DNA from: Gammaproteobacteria bacterium | Lineage (GTDB): Bacteria; Pseudomonadota; Gammaproteobacteria; GCA-001735895 | Length of the DNA stretch: 11,365 bases | NCBI GenBank assembly: GCA_003231795.1 | Contig: QIJI01000337.1 | Location: 1-11,365, forward strand | Direction: 5' to 3' | In this document: positions 1 through 7,392 of the stretch, in pieces | How the letters are laid out: each line of letters begins with the position of its first letter | Numbering within the stretch: the stretch's first letter is position 1 | Translations under genes and position numbers: made by a program | The notes under the pieces: generated by a model | What the model was told of the DNA's origin: nothing | The model's database searches: none | Seen by the model: only the letters and a program-made list of their open reading frames with translations

Positions 1-1376
1 TTGAGGTGAAACGACTTGGGTCGCGTCATGTGTTCGAATCCGACTGAAGAAAGCGTGCATCCGCGGCCTGAATTCTTGACACCGGTCCAGGCCAGCGCAG
101 GGTCGAGATAATCGCAGCGATTCATGAACCAGGTACCAGTTTCGGTCTTATTGCCGATCTCTATCGCCGCCGCCTCATCCTGGGTAAAGATTGCCGCGGT
201 CAAACCAAATTCGCTGTCATTCATCAGGTCAACTGCCTCGTCATCTCCGCCAACCGACATGATCGCGATCACCGGACCGAAGGTTTCCTCCGTCATGATT
301 CGCATCGAGTGATCGACGTCGGTCAATACCTGCGGCGCAAGATAGGCGCCAGAGCCTGTGTCTGCCTCGAAATTGGCCTGATCGATGTGAGCATAGGCAC
401 CCGCGGCTATTGCCTCATCAATTTGTGCTCGTACGAAATTGGCCGCGTCGGCTTTGACCAGTGGTCCGAGATTGGTAGTCGGGTCGTCAGGGCGCCCGAG
501 CCGGTAAGCACGGACCAGTTCGGTCACACCTTCGACGAATTCTGCAAGTATCGATTCGTCCACGTAAACCCGTTCGATACCACAACAGGACTGGCCGGAA
601 TTGAAAATGGCACCGTCGGTCACCGTTTCGATAGCGTGTTGCAGGTTGGCGTCCTTGCGTACATAAGCAGGGTCCTTACCACCGAGTTCGAGTCCGGCAC
701 CGATAAATCGCCCAACCGCCGCACGCTCAACCATCTCACCTCCTTGCACTGAGCCGGTAAACGCAACAAAATTAATTTCCGGTGCCTTGATTACGCGTTC
801 AGTATCGGCGTGGTTGAGATGCAGATACTGGAACACACCATCAGGCAAACCGGACTCGTCAAATACCTGCTGCAAGCGTTCGGCGCACAGGGGTGTCTGC
901 GCGGAGTGCTTTAATACGACTGAGTTTCCCGCCAGTAGTGCGGGTAATATTGCATTGACTGAAGTCAGATAGGGGAAATTCCACGGTGCCACGACAAACA
1001 CAACACCCAGCGGCTCGCGTTTGATGTAGCGAGTGAACCCGTCTTTTGCTTCCGGCCTGACATCTGCCAACGCCGTCTCTGCAATTTCAATCATATAGCG
1101 AGCCCGTTCTTCGAACCCCGCGACCTCGCCGGGCCCCTGTGAAATCGGTCGCCCCATTTGCCAGGTCAACTCCCCGACAATCTCCGTTTTGCGTGCCACG
1201 AAACAATCGACCGCCTTGCTGCAAATCGCACGGCGTTGAGCTAGCGGCGTGTCTTTCCAGGATTGCTGTGCCTTTTTGGCAGCGTCTAATGCAGCCTGGA
1301 TATCATCAGCGCTGGCGGTTTCACGTTCGGCGAAAATGCTGCCGTCGACCGGAGAAATACATTGTATGAGTGACAT
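1..1376 (-). CDS. NAD(P)-dependent aldehyde dehydrogenase, 3' end cut by window edge
   Basis: Oxidises an aldehyde to the carboxylic acid with NAD(P)+; the substrate cannot be read from sequence. Reading from the ATG at 1376 gives 458 codons open to the left edge. Visible ALDH landmarks are APWNFP (residues 130-135, with N133 as the oxyanion-hole Asn), FTGS near 206-209 (coenzyme-binding region), ELGGKDP (230-236, general base E230) and FNSGQSCCGIERVYV (258-272, nucleophile C264). EETFGPV (363-369) and the ending RPKSFHL are also typical. The ending shows that only a few residues are missing. The sequence resembles an uncharacterised ALDH subgroup of about 450-460 residues rather than betaine or succinic semialdehyde dehydrogenases (from memory). 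I see no Shine-Dalgarno sequence before the ATG, but the N-terminus (ISPVDGSIFAER) is family-like, so the start is probably right. The next gene upstream is 195 bp away, so it probably has its own promoter. Confidence 0.95.
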   Translation of the reverse strand, partial: MSLIQCISPVDGSIFAERETASADDIQAALDAAKKAQQSWKDTPLAQRRAICSKAVDCFVARKTEIVGELTWQMGRPISQGPGEVAGFEERARYMIEIAETALADVRPEAKDGFTRYIKREPLGVVFVVAPWNFPYLTSVNAILPALLAGNSVVLKHSAQTPLCAERLQQVFDESGLPDGVFQYLHLNHADTERVIKAPEINFVAFTGSVQGGEMVERAAVGRFIGAGLELGGKDPAYVRKDANLQHAIETVTDGAIFNSGQSCCGIERVYVDESILAEFVEGVTELVRAYRLGRPDDPTTNLGPLVKADAANFVRAQIDEAIAAGAYAHIDQANFEADTGSGAYLAPQVLTDVDHSMRIMTEETFGPVIAIMSVGGDDEAVDLMNDSEFGLTAAIFTQDEAAAIEIGNKTETGTWFMNRCDYLDPALAWTGVKNSGRGCTLSSVGFEHMTRPKSFHL

Positions 1377-1571
1377 AATTGATTCGCTATTATCGTGTTT
1401 TCGAGGGATTGTGTGTGTTTTCGGGTAGGTGAAGAGCATTCTATACCCGGGAGGTTCTTTTCGGAACTATCTTCAATTACTTCTGACAGGCTTTGTTCTT
1501 TCAATTCTAAGACAAGTGGATGTTTTACCTTCAGGACGTCAATCTCATATCCTTTTATCGAAAGCCATGCG

Positions 1572-2273
1572 CTAGTTTTGTTTTTTAGAAAAGTGATTAA
1601 TGATTAAATCGACGCATAGATGAGGGTGGGTTTGCAGCAACATATGTGGTCCATCCAGATTCACCCGATGCACGTTGGGAAGATACTGCTCGATTATTTG
1701 CGCATGGCTGTCCGGTACGATTTTGTCGTGGGCTCCCTGTAGAAATAAAATAGAAGTCTGGATGTCTGGTAGCATCGCCGATACATCGACTCGACTTAAT
1801 ACAGAGATTCGATGCTTTAAGACAGCGCCATCGAGCTGAGCGGTCACATTCAGCGGAATAGGTTGAGTATCGGTAAAATCCTCATCTTGTTTTTCGTCTA
1901 CATCGAAACAAAACGAAGCCAATGCTCCAAGCGAAAACATCTGATCAGGTATCTGGCTCGCCATTTGGGTCAATGTTTGTAATGGCGAAAGACAAAATGT
2001 CGAGCACAATACCGAGGGCCCGATCTGATCTTGCAACTGTGACATCAATGCGAGAGCGACAGGACCGGATAAGGATTCGGCAAGCAGCGAGTAACCGGGC
2101 GTTTGCGGCAGTTGACGGTACGCGCAATCAACGTATTCTTTAAAAGAATCGAGGTCGGGGTAAGTAACCACTTTCAGATTAAACTGTGGTTCGAGCAATG
2201 GAATTATGGGTTCAAATAATCTGCCAGTGCCGTCGAGTCCCGGCATTAAGACAAGTGTGGGTCGCTGAGTCAT
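1572..2273 (-). CDS. alpha/beta hydrolase, 233 aa
   Basis: A small, probably cytoplasmic serine hydrolase with no signal peptide; the substrate is unknown. The N-terminus has strand beta-3 and an oxyanion-hole loop, MPGLDGTGRLF (residues 10-20). The nucleophile elbow is AESLSGP (65-71) with S67 as candidate nucleophile. Both usual glycines of GxSxG are replaced (by Ala and Ser), a variant that I believe occurs in related hydrolases with GESFSGP. The acid is probably D183 in LQGAHDKIVP and the base H210 in DGPHMLLQ, so the triad order Ser-Asp-His is intact. At 233 residues it is short, leaving a reduced lid (about 100-150). The ATG at 2273 lies a normal distance from GGGAA. It is 82 bp downstream of an unrelated gene on the same strand, with promoter-like hexamers between them. 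It could be a carboxylesterase or thioesterase. Confidence 0.88.
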   Translation of the reverse strand: MTQRPTLVLMPGLDGTGRLFEPIIPLLEPQFNLKVVTYPDLDSFKEYVDCAYRQLPQTPGYSLLAESLSGPVALALMSQLQDQIGPSVLCSTFCLSPLQTLTQMASQIPDQMFSLGALASFCFDVDEKQDEDFTDTQPIPLNVTAQLDGAVLKHRISVLSRVDVSAMLPDIQTSILFLQGAHDKIVPDSHAQIIEQYLPNVHRVNLDGPHMLLQTHPHLCVDLIINHFSKKQN

Positions 2274-2312
2274 CAGGTATTCCCGGTGCTGAACTTGTGG
2301 TCAGCTACGCTA

Positions 2313-2333
2313 ATTATAATTATTCTGATTATA
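2313..2333 (-). promoter_or_regulatory. two TATAAT-like -10 hexamers upstream of the alpha/beta hydrolase
   Basis: On the minus strand, perfect TATAAT hexamers lie at 2333-2328 and 2318-2313, about 40-60 bp upstream of the hydrolase ATG at 2273. Neither has a good -35 hexamer at 16-18 bp. The tract is AT-rich, so one of the two may be chance. The position fits a promoter separating the hydrolase from the gene before it. Confidence 0.35.
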
Positions 2334-2355
2334 GCCGGTTTGGAAAATTCAGTCG

Positions 2356-3027
2356 CTATACCGGGCGAACATCGTATTCTTCCAAATTGCCAGCTCGGGA
2401 TTTAACAGCAGAATCATCAGACAGCAAAATGCCGACATAGGGTGCGTAGGTTAATACCGCGCCTTGTTGTGAGCCCAGATTGTCGAATGCTTTTACCAAT
2501 AGAGAAAAATTCGAGTCGATTTCCGGTTTCGCCTTCAGTGCTTCGAGCGCACAGAGCAGGGGTTTGATTTCCTCGGCATCCAGATACTGATTCAGCATTT
2601 GTATTGCGCTATTAATACTTTCGATATTGACCGGCTTCCGCTTATTACTCGTTGGATTCTTGTGTGGTTCGTCAAAATCTGGTGGCTCTGTGTAAACGTT
2701 CGCGGCAAGTCCTTCAGGTACAGAACCAGCCCTGAGGCCGGCGAAGGCATTGTATTCTTCGCGGGCTCGTATTTTGAGTTGATCGACAAAGGCAGTGAAC
2801 GTTTTGCTATCGGGTTTATCCCGAATAAGTGACAGTAATGGACCACATTTTACGCGGCTATGAAACTCCAGGAACGATTGATTGACGACGGGTTCAGGAT
2901 TCAGCATTGACAGCATGATAGTCAGTTTTTCTTCCTTAAACGGGCTCTTCAACCGAATCTGAATCACGCCATCAGTGATCTCGAATTCTCTGCTACCCTT
3001 TAAAAACTGTTTTTGGATGAGTTTCAT
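2356..3027 (-). CDS. uncharacterised protein, 223 aa
   Basis: I do not recognise this family. The start ATG at 3027 opens with a charged strand-like region (QFLKGSREFEITDGVIQIRL, residues 6-25), followed by SPFKEEKLTIMLSMLNPEPV (28-47). It contains a possible helical stretch (about 78-100), a polar linker rich in Pro, Asn and Lys (about 110-135), and a C-terminal half predicted to be mainly helical (about 135-200). There is no signal peptide, membrane segment, Cys cluster or obvious catalytic motif, so it is probably cytoplasmic. The N-terminal part looks like a small beta domain binding a partner, but that is only an impression. The frame is long and uninterrupted, with normal codon use, which supports a real gene. 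No strong Shine-Dalgarno is seen; AGGGAG is about 20 bp upstream. It is followed after 82 bp by the hydrolase gene and has a weak promoter candidate upstream. Confidence 0.75.
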   Translation of the reverse strand: MKLIQKQFLKGSREFEITDGVIQIRLKSPFKEEKLTIMLSMLNPEPVVNQSFLEFHSRVKCGPLLSLIRDKPDSKTFTAFVDQLKIRAREEYNAFAGLRAGSVPEGLAANVYTEPPDFDEPHKNPTSNKRKPVNIESINSAIQMLNQYLDAEEIKPLLCALEALKAKPEIDSNFSLLVKAFDNLGSQQGAVLTYAPYVGILLSDDSAVKSRAGNLEEYDVRPV

Positions 3028-3076
3028 GTTTACTTGTTCAGAGGCTCCCTAATTGAATTTATGCCTATATCTGGCG

Positions 3077-3105
3077 ATTATGAGGGTTCGAAGAATAATC
3101 TACAA
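3077..3105 (-). promoter_or_regulatory. candidate sigma-70 promoter for the 223-residue protein
   Basis: The minus strand reads TTGTAG (3105-3100), a 17-bp spacer, then CATAAT (3082-3077). The -10 matches consensus at 5 of 6 positions; the -35 matches at only 3 of 6. Transcription would start near 3070, leaving about 43 bases of leader before the ATG at 3027. The spacing is ideal but the -35 is weak. Confidence 0.35.
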
Positions 3106-3297
3106 ATCGCGGATTCACTACTTGTTGGCACTACTCATGGGCCATTCAATATGGTGTTCAATATATAGAAAGGACTGATGGGAAATCATGTCTGCTTATT
3201 GATAGAATTCATTGTCTGTAAAAGCCGTATTTTCGAATCTTGAACGTCCGGTTAAGTTTGTTAATTGATAATTCAAAATGATGAGACAAGGTGATTT

Positions 3298-3459
3298 ATG
3301 AGCGAAGAAAAGAAAACCAGACCCAAGGTTCCAGACGGTAGGTCGCGGTATTTGGTGACGCGCCAGAAAGAAGCCAATGAAAAAGGTTACATTGGTTACG
3401 ACACCATCTGGGAACCATTTCAAAAAGAAGTAAAATACGAAACGCCAAAACGCCCATGA
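3298..3459 (+). CDS. small basic uncharacterised protein, 53 aa
   Basis: A short plus-strand gene in a region otherwise dominated by minus-strand genes. The ATG at 3298 follows AAGGTGATTT, a good Shine-Dalgarno (AAGGTG) with about 5 bases of spacing, which is the main evidence that it is translated. The product starts MSEEKKTRPKVPDGRSRYLV, is rich in Lys, Arg and Glu, and carries an aromatic C-terminal half (GYIGYDTIWEPF, residues 30-41). It has no Cys, no membrane segment and no signal peptide. It could be a small cytoplasmic or nucleic-acid-associated protein; I recognise no family. It ends 26 bp before the stop of the convergent HIT gene, and its upstream 270 bp is shared divergently with the 223-residue gene. 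A longer minus-strand open frame overlaps it but has no family resemblance. Confidence 0.6.
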   Translation: MSEEKKTRPKVPDGRSRYLVTRQKEANEKGYIGYDTIWEPFQKEVKYETPKRP

Positions 3460-3485
3460 TCTAATTTGCCAGGTTATTCTGCGGT

Positions 3486-3902
3486 TCAGTCCGGATTGAG
3501 TGTGTAGAGTTTGTTTTTGGGGATAACGCCTCGTACCCCGCCTTTCGGGTTCTCGACGTCTCCCTGGTAGCGGGGGATAACATGAATATGCAGGTGAGGG
3601 ACCGACTGTCCGGCCCATTTACCGACGTTAATGCCGATATTGTAACCATCAGGATTAAACTTTTCGTCCGCTATTTTCTTTCCTTCGGTCACCAGTCTCC
3701 ACAGTTCTTCGCGTTCCTCGTCATTGATGTTGAAGTATTCGGAAAAATGTCGATAGGGAATGACAAGGAAGTGCCCTTCACTGACTGGATGCCGGTCCCA
3801 GGCTACAAAGCCGAATTTACCTTCGATCATAATGCGGCGGCTGGGTTTGGTAAGGCAGAAGCGACAGTTTTCGTCTGCAGCGAGTAGTGTTTGTTCAATC
3901 AT
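3486..3902 (-). CDS. HIT (histidine triad) family protein, 138 aa
   Basis: A member of the HIT superfamily of nucleotide hydrolases and transferases, which act on phosphoramidate or dinucleoside polyphosphate substrates. The triad is clear: QSVPHLHIHVIPR (residues 99-111), with H103, H105 and H107; the middle His (H105) is the expected nucleophile. The earlier core GHFLVIPYRH (43-52) is the usual strand leading to the first substrate contacts. C13 and C16 (CRFC) are placed like the zinc-binding Cys pair seen in some HIT proteins. The frame extends 26 codons further upstream, but those codons overlap the end of the FKBP gene. The ATG at 3902 follows GGGAAAGTT and begins the family-like sequence MIEQTLLAADENCRFC, so I chose it. 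It sits 25 bp after the FKBP stop and is probably the last gene of that operon. Confidence 0.92.
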   Translation of the reverse strand: MIEQTLLAADENCRFCLTKPSRRIMIEGKFGFVAWDRHPVSEGHFLVIPYRHFSEYFNINDEEREELWRLVTEGKKIADEKFNPDGYNIGINVGKWAGQSVPHLHIHVIPRYQGDVENPKGGVRGVIPKNKLYTLNPD

Positions 3903-3927
3903 AACTTTCCCGGTGAAATCGGATTGG

Positions 3928-4461
3928 CTAGTTAATCGGCACCTGGGTGACGCCTTCAACAGCTTCGAGATCGGGACCATCTACTATCTTTCCGCCAAAT
4001 GCGATTTCTTCTTCGGTCGCATCACGAACCAGCAATACCTCCAACCGAAAAATAACCTCACGACCGCACAGTGGATTGTTGCCATCGATGGTCACTGACT
4101 TTGCATCAACACGGGTTACCAGAAAACTTTTTGTCTGTCCCTGTTCATTTTCCATCAGTATGGCCGTGCCAACATCCCGGTATTCTTCGGGAACATTCTG
4201 AATACGATCGGTAATCACCAGAGACTCGTCACGAGGTCCATATAGCTGGTTACAATCAATAGGTACTTCAATGACTTCATCGGCGGATTTGCCTTCTAAT
4301 TCCGCCATTACTGGCGGTGCCAGTATCTCATTGGTGCCGTGAACATATCCCAGCGGATACTCGATCATGGTCAGTACCGCACCGGAACTGTGGTCGATAA
4401 CCTTGTATGTCAGCTCAACATACTTGCCGTCTTCAATAATTTCTTTAGTCATATCCGTCAT
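3928..4461 (-). CDS. SlyD-like FKBP-type peptidyl-prolyl cis-trans isomerase, 177 aa
   Basis: Catalyses cis-trans isomerisation of Xaa-Pro bonds and probably acts as a folding chaperone in the cytoplasm (no signal peptide). The SlyD arrangement is visible: the first FKBP half (KYVELTYKVID at 13-23, YPLGYVHG at 35-42, MAELEGKSADEVIEV at 52-66), then an insert-in-flap chaperone domain (about 70-128, with VPEEYRDVGT), then the second FKBP half (DGNNPLCGREVIFRLEVLLV at 126-145, then RDATEEE). E. coli SlyD ends in a His/Cys-rich metal-binding tail. Here the tail is short and has neither residue, so the protein should lack nickel-binding function. Start: ATG at 4461, with a second in-frame ATG three codons on. 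It lies 17 bp after the 116-residue gene and 25 bp before the HIT gene, so co-transcription is likely. Confidence 0.92.
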   Translation of the reverse strand: MTDMTKEIIEDGKYVELTYKVIDHSSGAVLTMIEYPLGYVHGTNEILAPPVMAELEGKSADEVIEVPIDCNQLYGPRDESLVITDRIQNVPEEYRDVGTAILMENEQGQTKSFLVTRVDAKSVTIDGNNPLCGREVIFRLEVLLVRDATEEEIAFGGKIVDGPDLEAVEGVTQVPIN

Positions 4462-4478
4462 TTTTCCGGGGAATCTTC

Positions 4479-4829
4479 TTAGAAAACGGAAGCGGCAAAA
4501 ATTTTGACTTCGCCCCTTTCATATCCAATGACCAAACGTCCCAGCCATTCGCCTTCTTTTTTGGTGCTACGTACTCTGAACAGACTGGTTACGTGCTCGC
4601 CACGACGAATAAAGCCGAGAAAATCATATTCAGGCACAAGATTTCGAGTCAATTCACTTTTGGCAAACTGCTTTCCGACTTCCATCTCATTCAGACCCAG
4701 TAACAGGTCATAGGAGAAGTTCAGGATGAATTTCCCGTACTGTCCTTTATTAGAATACTTGATCAGATCATCAAAGAAAGAAAAGGCGATTTTCTGAAGT
4801 TCTTCATCGGTCTTATCAATAATATTCAT
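4479..4829 (-). CDS. uncharacterised protein, 116 aa, possible NTF2-like fold
   Basis: Function not recognised. The product is a single small domain: an N-terminal helix (ELQKIAFSFFDDLI, residues 10-23), an acidic and aromatic middle, then beta strands ending GRLVIGYERGEVKIFAAS (97-114). The helix-plus-curved-sheet order and the closing strands remind me of NTF2-like or DUF3887-type domains; this is a guess from pattern. There is no signal peptide, membrane segment or Cys. The ATG at 4829 is preceded by a weak purine stretch (AAGCGAG). It is the first gene after the apr cluster on the same strand, 177 bp from the aprA stop with a hairpin between, and 17 bp before the FKBP gene. It therefore probably heads the operon with FKBP and HIT rather than belonging to apr. 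Confidence 0.7.
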   Translation of the reverse strand: MNIIDKTDEELQKIAFSFFDDLIKYSNKGQYGKFILNFSYDLLLGLNEMEVGKQFAKSELTRNLVPEYDFLGFIRRGEHVTSLFRVRSTKKEGEWLGRLVIGYERGEVKIFAASVF

Positions 4830-4950
4830 ACAAACTCGCTTAAAAATAATCCAGGTTGCAAATCATTCGCTGCCTGTCGCAGGGGTTCATCGACTAGACC
4901 GGATTATCGAGGTAAAAAAAGATCAACTGTGTGTTGCTCCTCTCTTCGAC

Positions 4951-4974
4951 CAAGGGTTGAATTCTCAACCCTTG
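4951..4974. terminator. perfect 10-bp hairpin downstream of aprA
   Basis: CAAGGGTTGA (4951-4960), a 4-base loop ATTC, and TCAACCCTTG (4965-4974) form a perfect inverted repeat, 32 bases after the aprA stop. On the minus strand no U-tract follows directly. A run of seven T comes about 30 bases later (4920-4914). The hairpin may be a partial terminator or a 3'-end stabiliser of the apr transcript. The next T-run may complete termination before the 116-residue gene. Confidence 0.6.
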
Positions 4975-5006
4975 ATACTCTTGCAGTGTAAATATCAGGC
5001 GACTGC

Positions 5007-6872
5007 TTACTCTTTATCGTCTACGAGGTGATACAGGGGTGCTTTTTCCATAGTGTATTCGCCCGTTTCTGGATCACGACGAGAAACGGTCAGTACATGC
5101 CAGTTCTCATCATCCAGTTTCATAGCGTCACCACGGTAATAATAACCCGGCCAGCGGGTTTCCTTGCGGAACAGGGTGTGCTGTACAACCGACTCGGAGG
5201 TACGATGACGATGCTTCAGTTCCCATGCGCGAAGCAATTCGTGGATATCCTCCGCAGCAACCTTATCAAGATCCTCTTCCAGTATCGCCAGTTTCTTCAA
5301 ACCAATCTGCAACAGTTTATCATTGGTCATGTAGTTAACGGTTACACCACCAGCGTACTCGTCCATCAGCTTCTGCAAGCGATCAAGACCCTGACGAGGA
5401 TTGATGTAATTAGGATTCACGCTACCCGCAGTGATCTCGTTGCGATAAAGCCTGTAGTGTTCCATCGGCTTGAAGATTTCAGCCTTGCGATTTTCGATCT
5501 GCTCCTCGGAAACACGAATCCCCTCAGCCTTGCCATCGTCAATGTACTTACAGGCAGCCTTGGCAGCCAGGCGACCTTCGGTAAACGAACCGGAAGAGAA
5601 AGCATGCGGTGTCCCGCCGACGGCATCGCCAGCACCGAACAAACCTTCAACAGTGGTCATACGGTTGTAACCCCAGAAGTACTCGTCAGGAGATATGTCT
5701 TCAGGACCAGAGCACCAGGCGCCGCAACCGGTGGCATGTGAACCCATGACATATGGCTCGGAAGTCGTCAGTTCAGGGTTTTCATACTTCGGATTTACAT
5801 CGGTTGCTGCCCACAATACGGCTTGACCTACCGTCATGCCGAGGAAGTTGTGCCAACCGATCTCTTCAAGATGTGGGTCCTGGAAGGCTTCCATGGTTAC
5901 CATGTGAATCGGACCACGACCCGCATTTACTTCACAGAGGAACGCATGGTTACGCAGACAGGTTGGAATTGGTTTATGCGATAAATGCTGACCTTCTGTA
6001 TCCAGATATTCCTTACCCACCATTTTCGTCAGTTCAGGAAACCATTTTGACTCGTACTCTTCACCATTACAGTTTTGAGTGTAAGTTTTCAAATGCAGGA
6101 AGTAAGCACCGACAGGACCGTAACCGTCTTTGAATCGAGCCAGTACGATACGGTTTTCCATTTGAGTCATTTTCGCGCCAGCGTCGATCATCAAACCATA
6201 GGCGGACCCTGATGACCAGGGTGCATACCAAACACGGCCCGCGCCTTCACCAACCGAACGTGGTTTGAAAATGTTGGATGCGCCACCGGCACCAACGATA
6301 ACGGATTTAGATTTAAATACGTGATAGTCGCCAGTCCGTACGTTGAAGCCGACTGCTCCGGCAACACGATTCTCTTTGGCATCATCCATCAACAGATGAG
6401 TGACGCAGATACGGTTGAATACCTTATCAGCAGATTTCTTTGCGGCTTCAGCCACGATCGGCTTGTAGGACTCGCCGTGAATCATGATCTGCCAGCGACC
6501 TTCACGAAGATAGGTTCCGCTCTTGGGATCGCGCATGATTGGCAGGCCCCATTCTTCGAACTGGTGTACGGTCGAATCGACGTGACGAGCCATATCAAAC
6601 AGCAGATCTTCGCGAACCATACCCATCAAATCCATACGCGCGTAACGCACGTGATCTTCAGGATTATTTTCACCAAAACGAGTTCCCATGTAACAGTTGA
6701 TCGCGTACAGCCCTTGAGCCACCGCGCCGGAACGGTCGATGTTGGCTTTTTCAGCGATTACGATTTTCTTGTCCTGACCCCAGTAGCGAGCCTCGAAAGC
6801 CGCACCGGTACCACCGAGGCCGGCGCCCACGACCAGAACATCAATTTTGTCTTCTACGATAGTTTTAGGCAT
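5007..6872 (-). CDS. aprA: adenylylsulfate (APS) reductase alpha subunit
   Basis: FAD-binding catalytic subunit of dissimilatory APS reductase. In sulfate reducers it reduces APS to sulfite and AMP; in sulfur oxidisers it runs in reverse, making APS from sulfite and AMP, in the cytoplasm. The 621-residue length is normal. VGAGLGGTGAAFEARYWG (15-32) is the FAD Rossmann motif. By my alignment from memory, R246 (in ARFKDGYGPVG) and H379 (in GSHATGCGAW) match the active-site Arg265 and His398 of the Archaeoglobus fulgidus enzyme, and their separation of 133 residues is identical. The flavin-binding tail LFGAGDAVGGTPHAFSSG (411-428) is also present. The ATG shares one base with the aprB stop (TAATG), so translation is coupled. 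No key residue is missing and the frame is intact, so the enzyme should be active. The direction (oxidative) is inferred from aprM. Confidence 0.98.
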   Translation of the reverse strand: MPKTIVEDKIDVLVVGAGLGGTGAAFEARYWGQDKKIVIAEKANIDRSGAVAQGLYAINCYMGTRFGENNPEDHVRYARMDLMGMVREDLLFDMARHVDSTVHQFEEWGLPIMRDPKSGTYLREGRWQIMIHGESYKPIVAEAAKKSADKVFNRICVTHLLMDDAKENRVAGAVGFNVRTGDYHVFKSKSVIVGAGGASNIFKPRSVGEGAGRVWYAPWSSGSAYGLMIDAGAKMTQMENRIVLARFKDGYGPVGAYFLHLKTYTQNCNGEEYESKWFPELTKMVGKEYLDTEGQHLSHKPIPTCLRNHAFLCEVNAGRGPIHMVTMEAFQDPHLEEIGWHNFLGMTVGQAVLWAATDVNPKYENPELTTSEPYVMGSHATGCGAWCSGPEDISPDEYFWGYNRMTTVEGLFGAGDAVGGTPHAFSSGSFTEGRLAAKAACKYIDDGKAEGIRVSEEQIENRKAEIFKPMEHYRLYRNEITAGSVNPNYINPRQGLDRLQKLMDEYAGGVTVNYMTNDKLLQIGLKKLAILEEDLDKVAAEDIHELLRAWELKHRHRTSESVVQHTLFRKETRWPGYYYRGDAMKLDDENWHVLTVSRRDPETGEYTMEKAPLYHLVDDKE

Positions 6873-7354
6873 TAGTAGTAAACCCCGGCTTTCATCGTGA
6901 GTTTGTTGGACTTCAAAGTATGAATATCACCTTCATCCATACGGATATACCTGGGCTCGTTAAATAACAGTTGGCTATCACGTTGCTCTTTGGTAGGTGC
7001 GGCTGCATCAGCCAGCCTGGGAATGTGTTTCCCCCAGGGTTTTGTCGTAATAGGGGCGAGCAGATTCATGTCGGTTTCGCCGTTACGCGATTTGATCCGC
7101 CACGCAATTACCCCTTTTTCTTCATCGCGGATGACGCGTACCGAATGGCCCAGCGGTGCAAAGTCTGCGTAACCGCGAACGTCAATCGCATTGTGAGGGC
7201 AGGCTTTAACGCATGCGTAGCATTCCCAGCACATGTTGGGTTCGATGTTGTACGCGCGACGCGTGGTTTTGTCGATGTGCATGATGTCTGAAGGGCAGAT
7301 ATCAACGCAATGCCCACAACCATCGCAACGAGTCATATATACAAAAGTTGGCAT
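6872..7354 (-). CDS. aprB: adenylylsulfate (APS) reductase beta subunit, two [4Fe-4S] clusters
   Basis: The electron-transfer partner of AprA. It passes electrons between the FAD of AprA and an external carrier, probably through AprM. At 160 residues it is of normal size. The two ferredoxin motifs are complete: C10, C13, C16, C20 (CDGCGHCVDIC) and C42, C45, C48, C52 (CWECYACVKAC). W43 between cluster ligands corresponds to the Trp thought to relay electrons to FAD (Archaeoglobus AprB). The C-terminal half (about 85-160, with a Pro-rich LLAPITTKPWGKHIPRL) is the known extended tail that wraps AprA. The ATG at 7354 is preceded by AAGAAAGAG. It lies 38 bp after aprM, and its stop overlaps the aprA start by one base. 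The three genes are a single operon. Confidence 0.98.
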   Translation of the reverse strand: MPTFVYMTRCDGCGHCVDICPSDIMHIDKTTRRAYNIEPNMCWECYACVKACPHNAIDVRGYADFAPLGHSVRVIRDEEKGVIAWRIKSRNGETDMNLLAPITTKPWGKHIPRLADAAAPTKEQRDSQLLFNEPRYIRMDEGDIHTLKSNKLTMKAGVYY

Positions 7355-7392
7355 AATATTTCTCTTTCTTAAATTATTGGTTATTTAGAATT

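Noticed and set aside
309..752. 147-codon plus-strand frame inside the aldehyde dehydrogenase region
   Set aside because: It is antisense to a clearly assigned ALDH and shows no recognisable domain.
3145..3164. Direct repeat TTCAATAT spaced 12 bp
   Set aside because: Eight AT-rich bases in an AT-rich spacer, without a promoter context.
3196..3618. 140-codon minus-strand open frame
   Set aside because: It overlaps the small plus-strand gene and the HIT gene. Its composition (Arg and Phe rich, no motif) looks like a shadow, whereas the HIT frame is certain.
3903..3980. 26-residue N-terminal extension of the HIT protein
   Set aside because: It overlaps the end of the FKBP gene, whereas the ATG at 3902 has a Shine-Dalgarno and a family-like N-terminus.
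5028..6875. Long plus-strand open frames opposite aprA (5028-5741, 5753-6133, 6321-6875)
   Set aside because: They are antisense shadows of a confidently identified gene, with no family motifs and no ribosome-binding sites.
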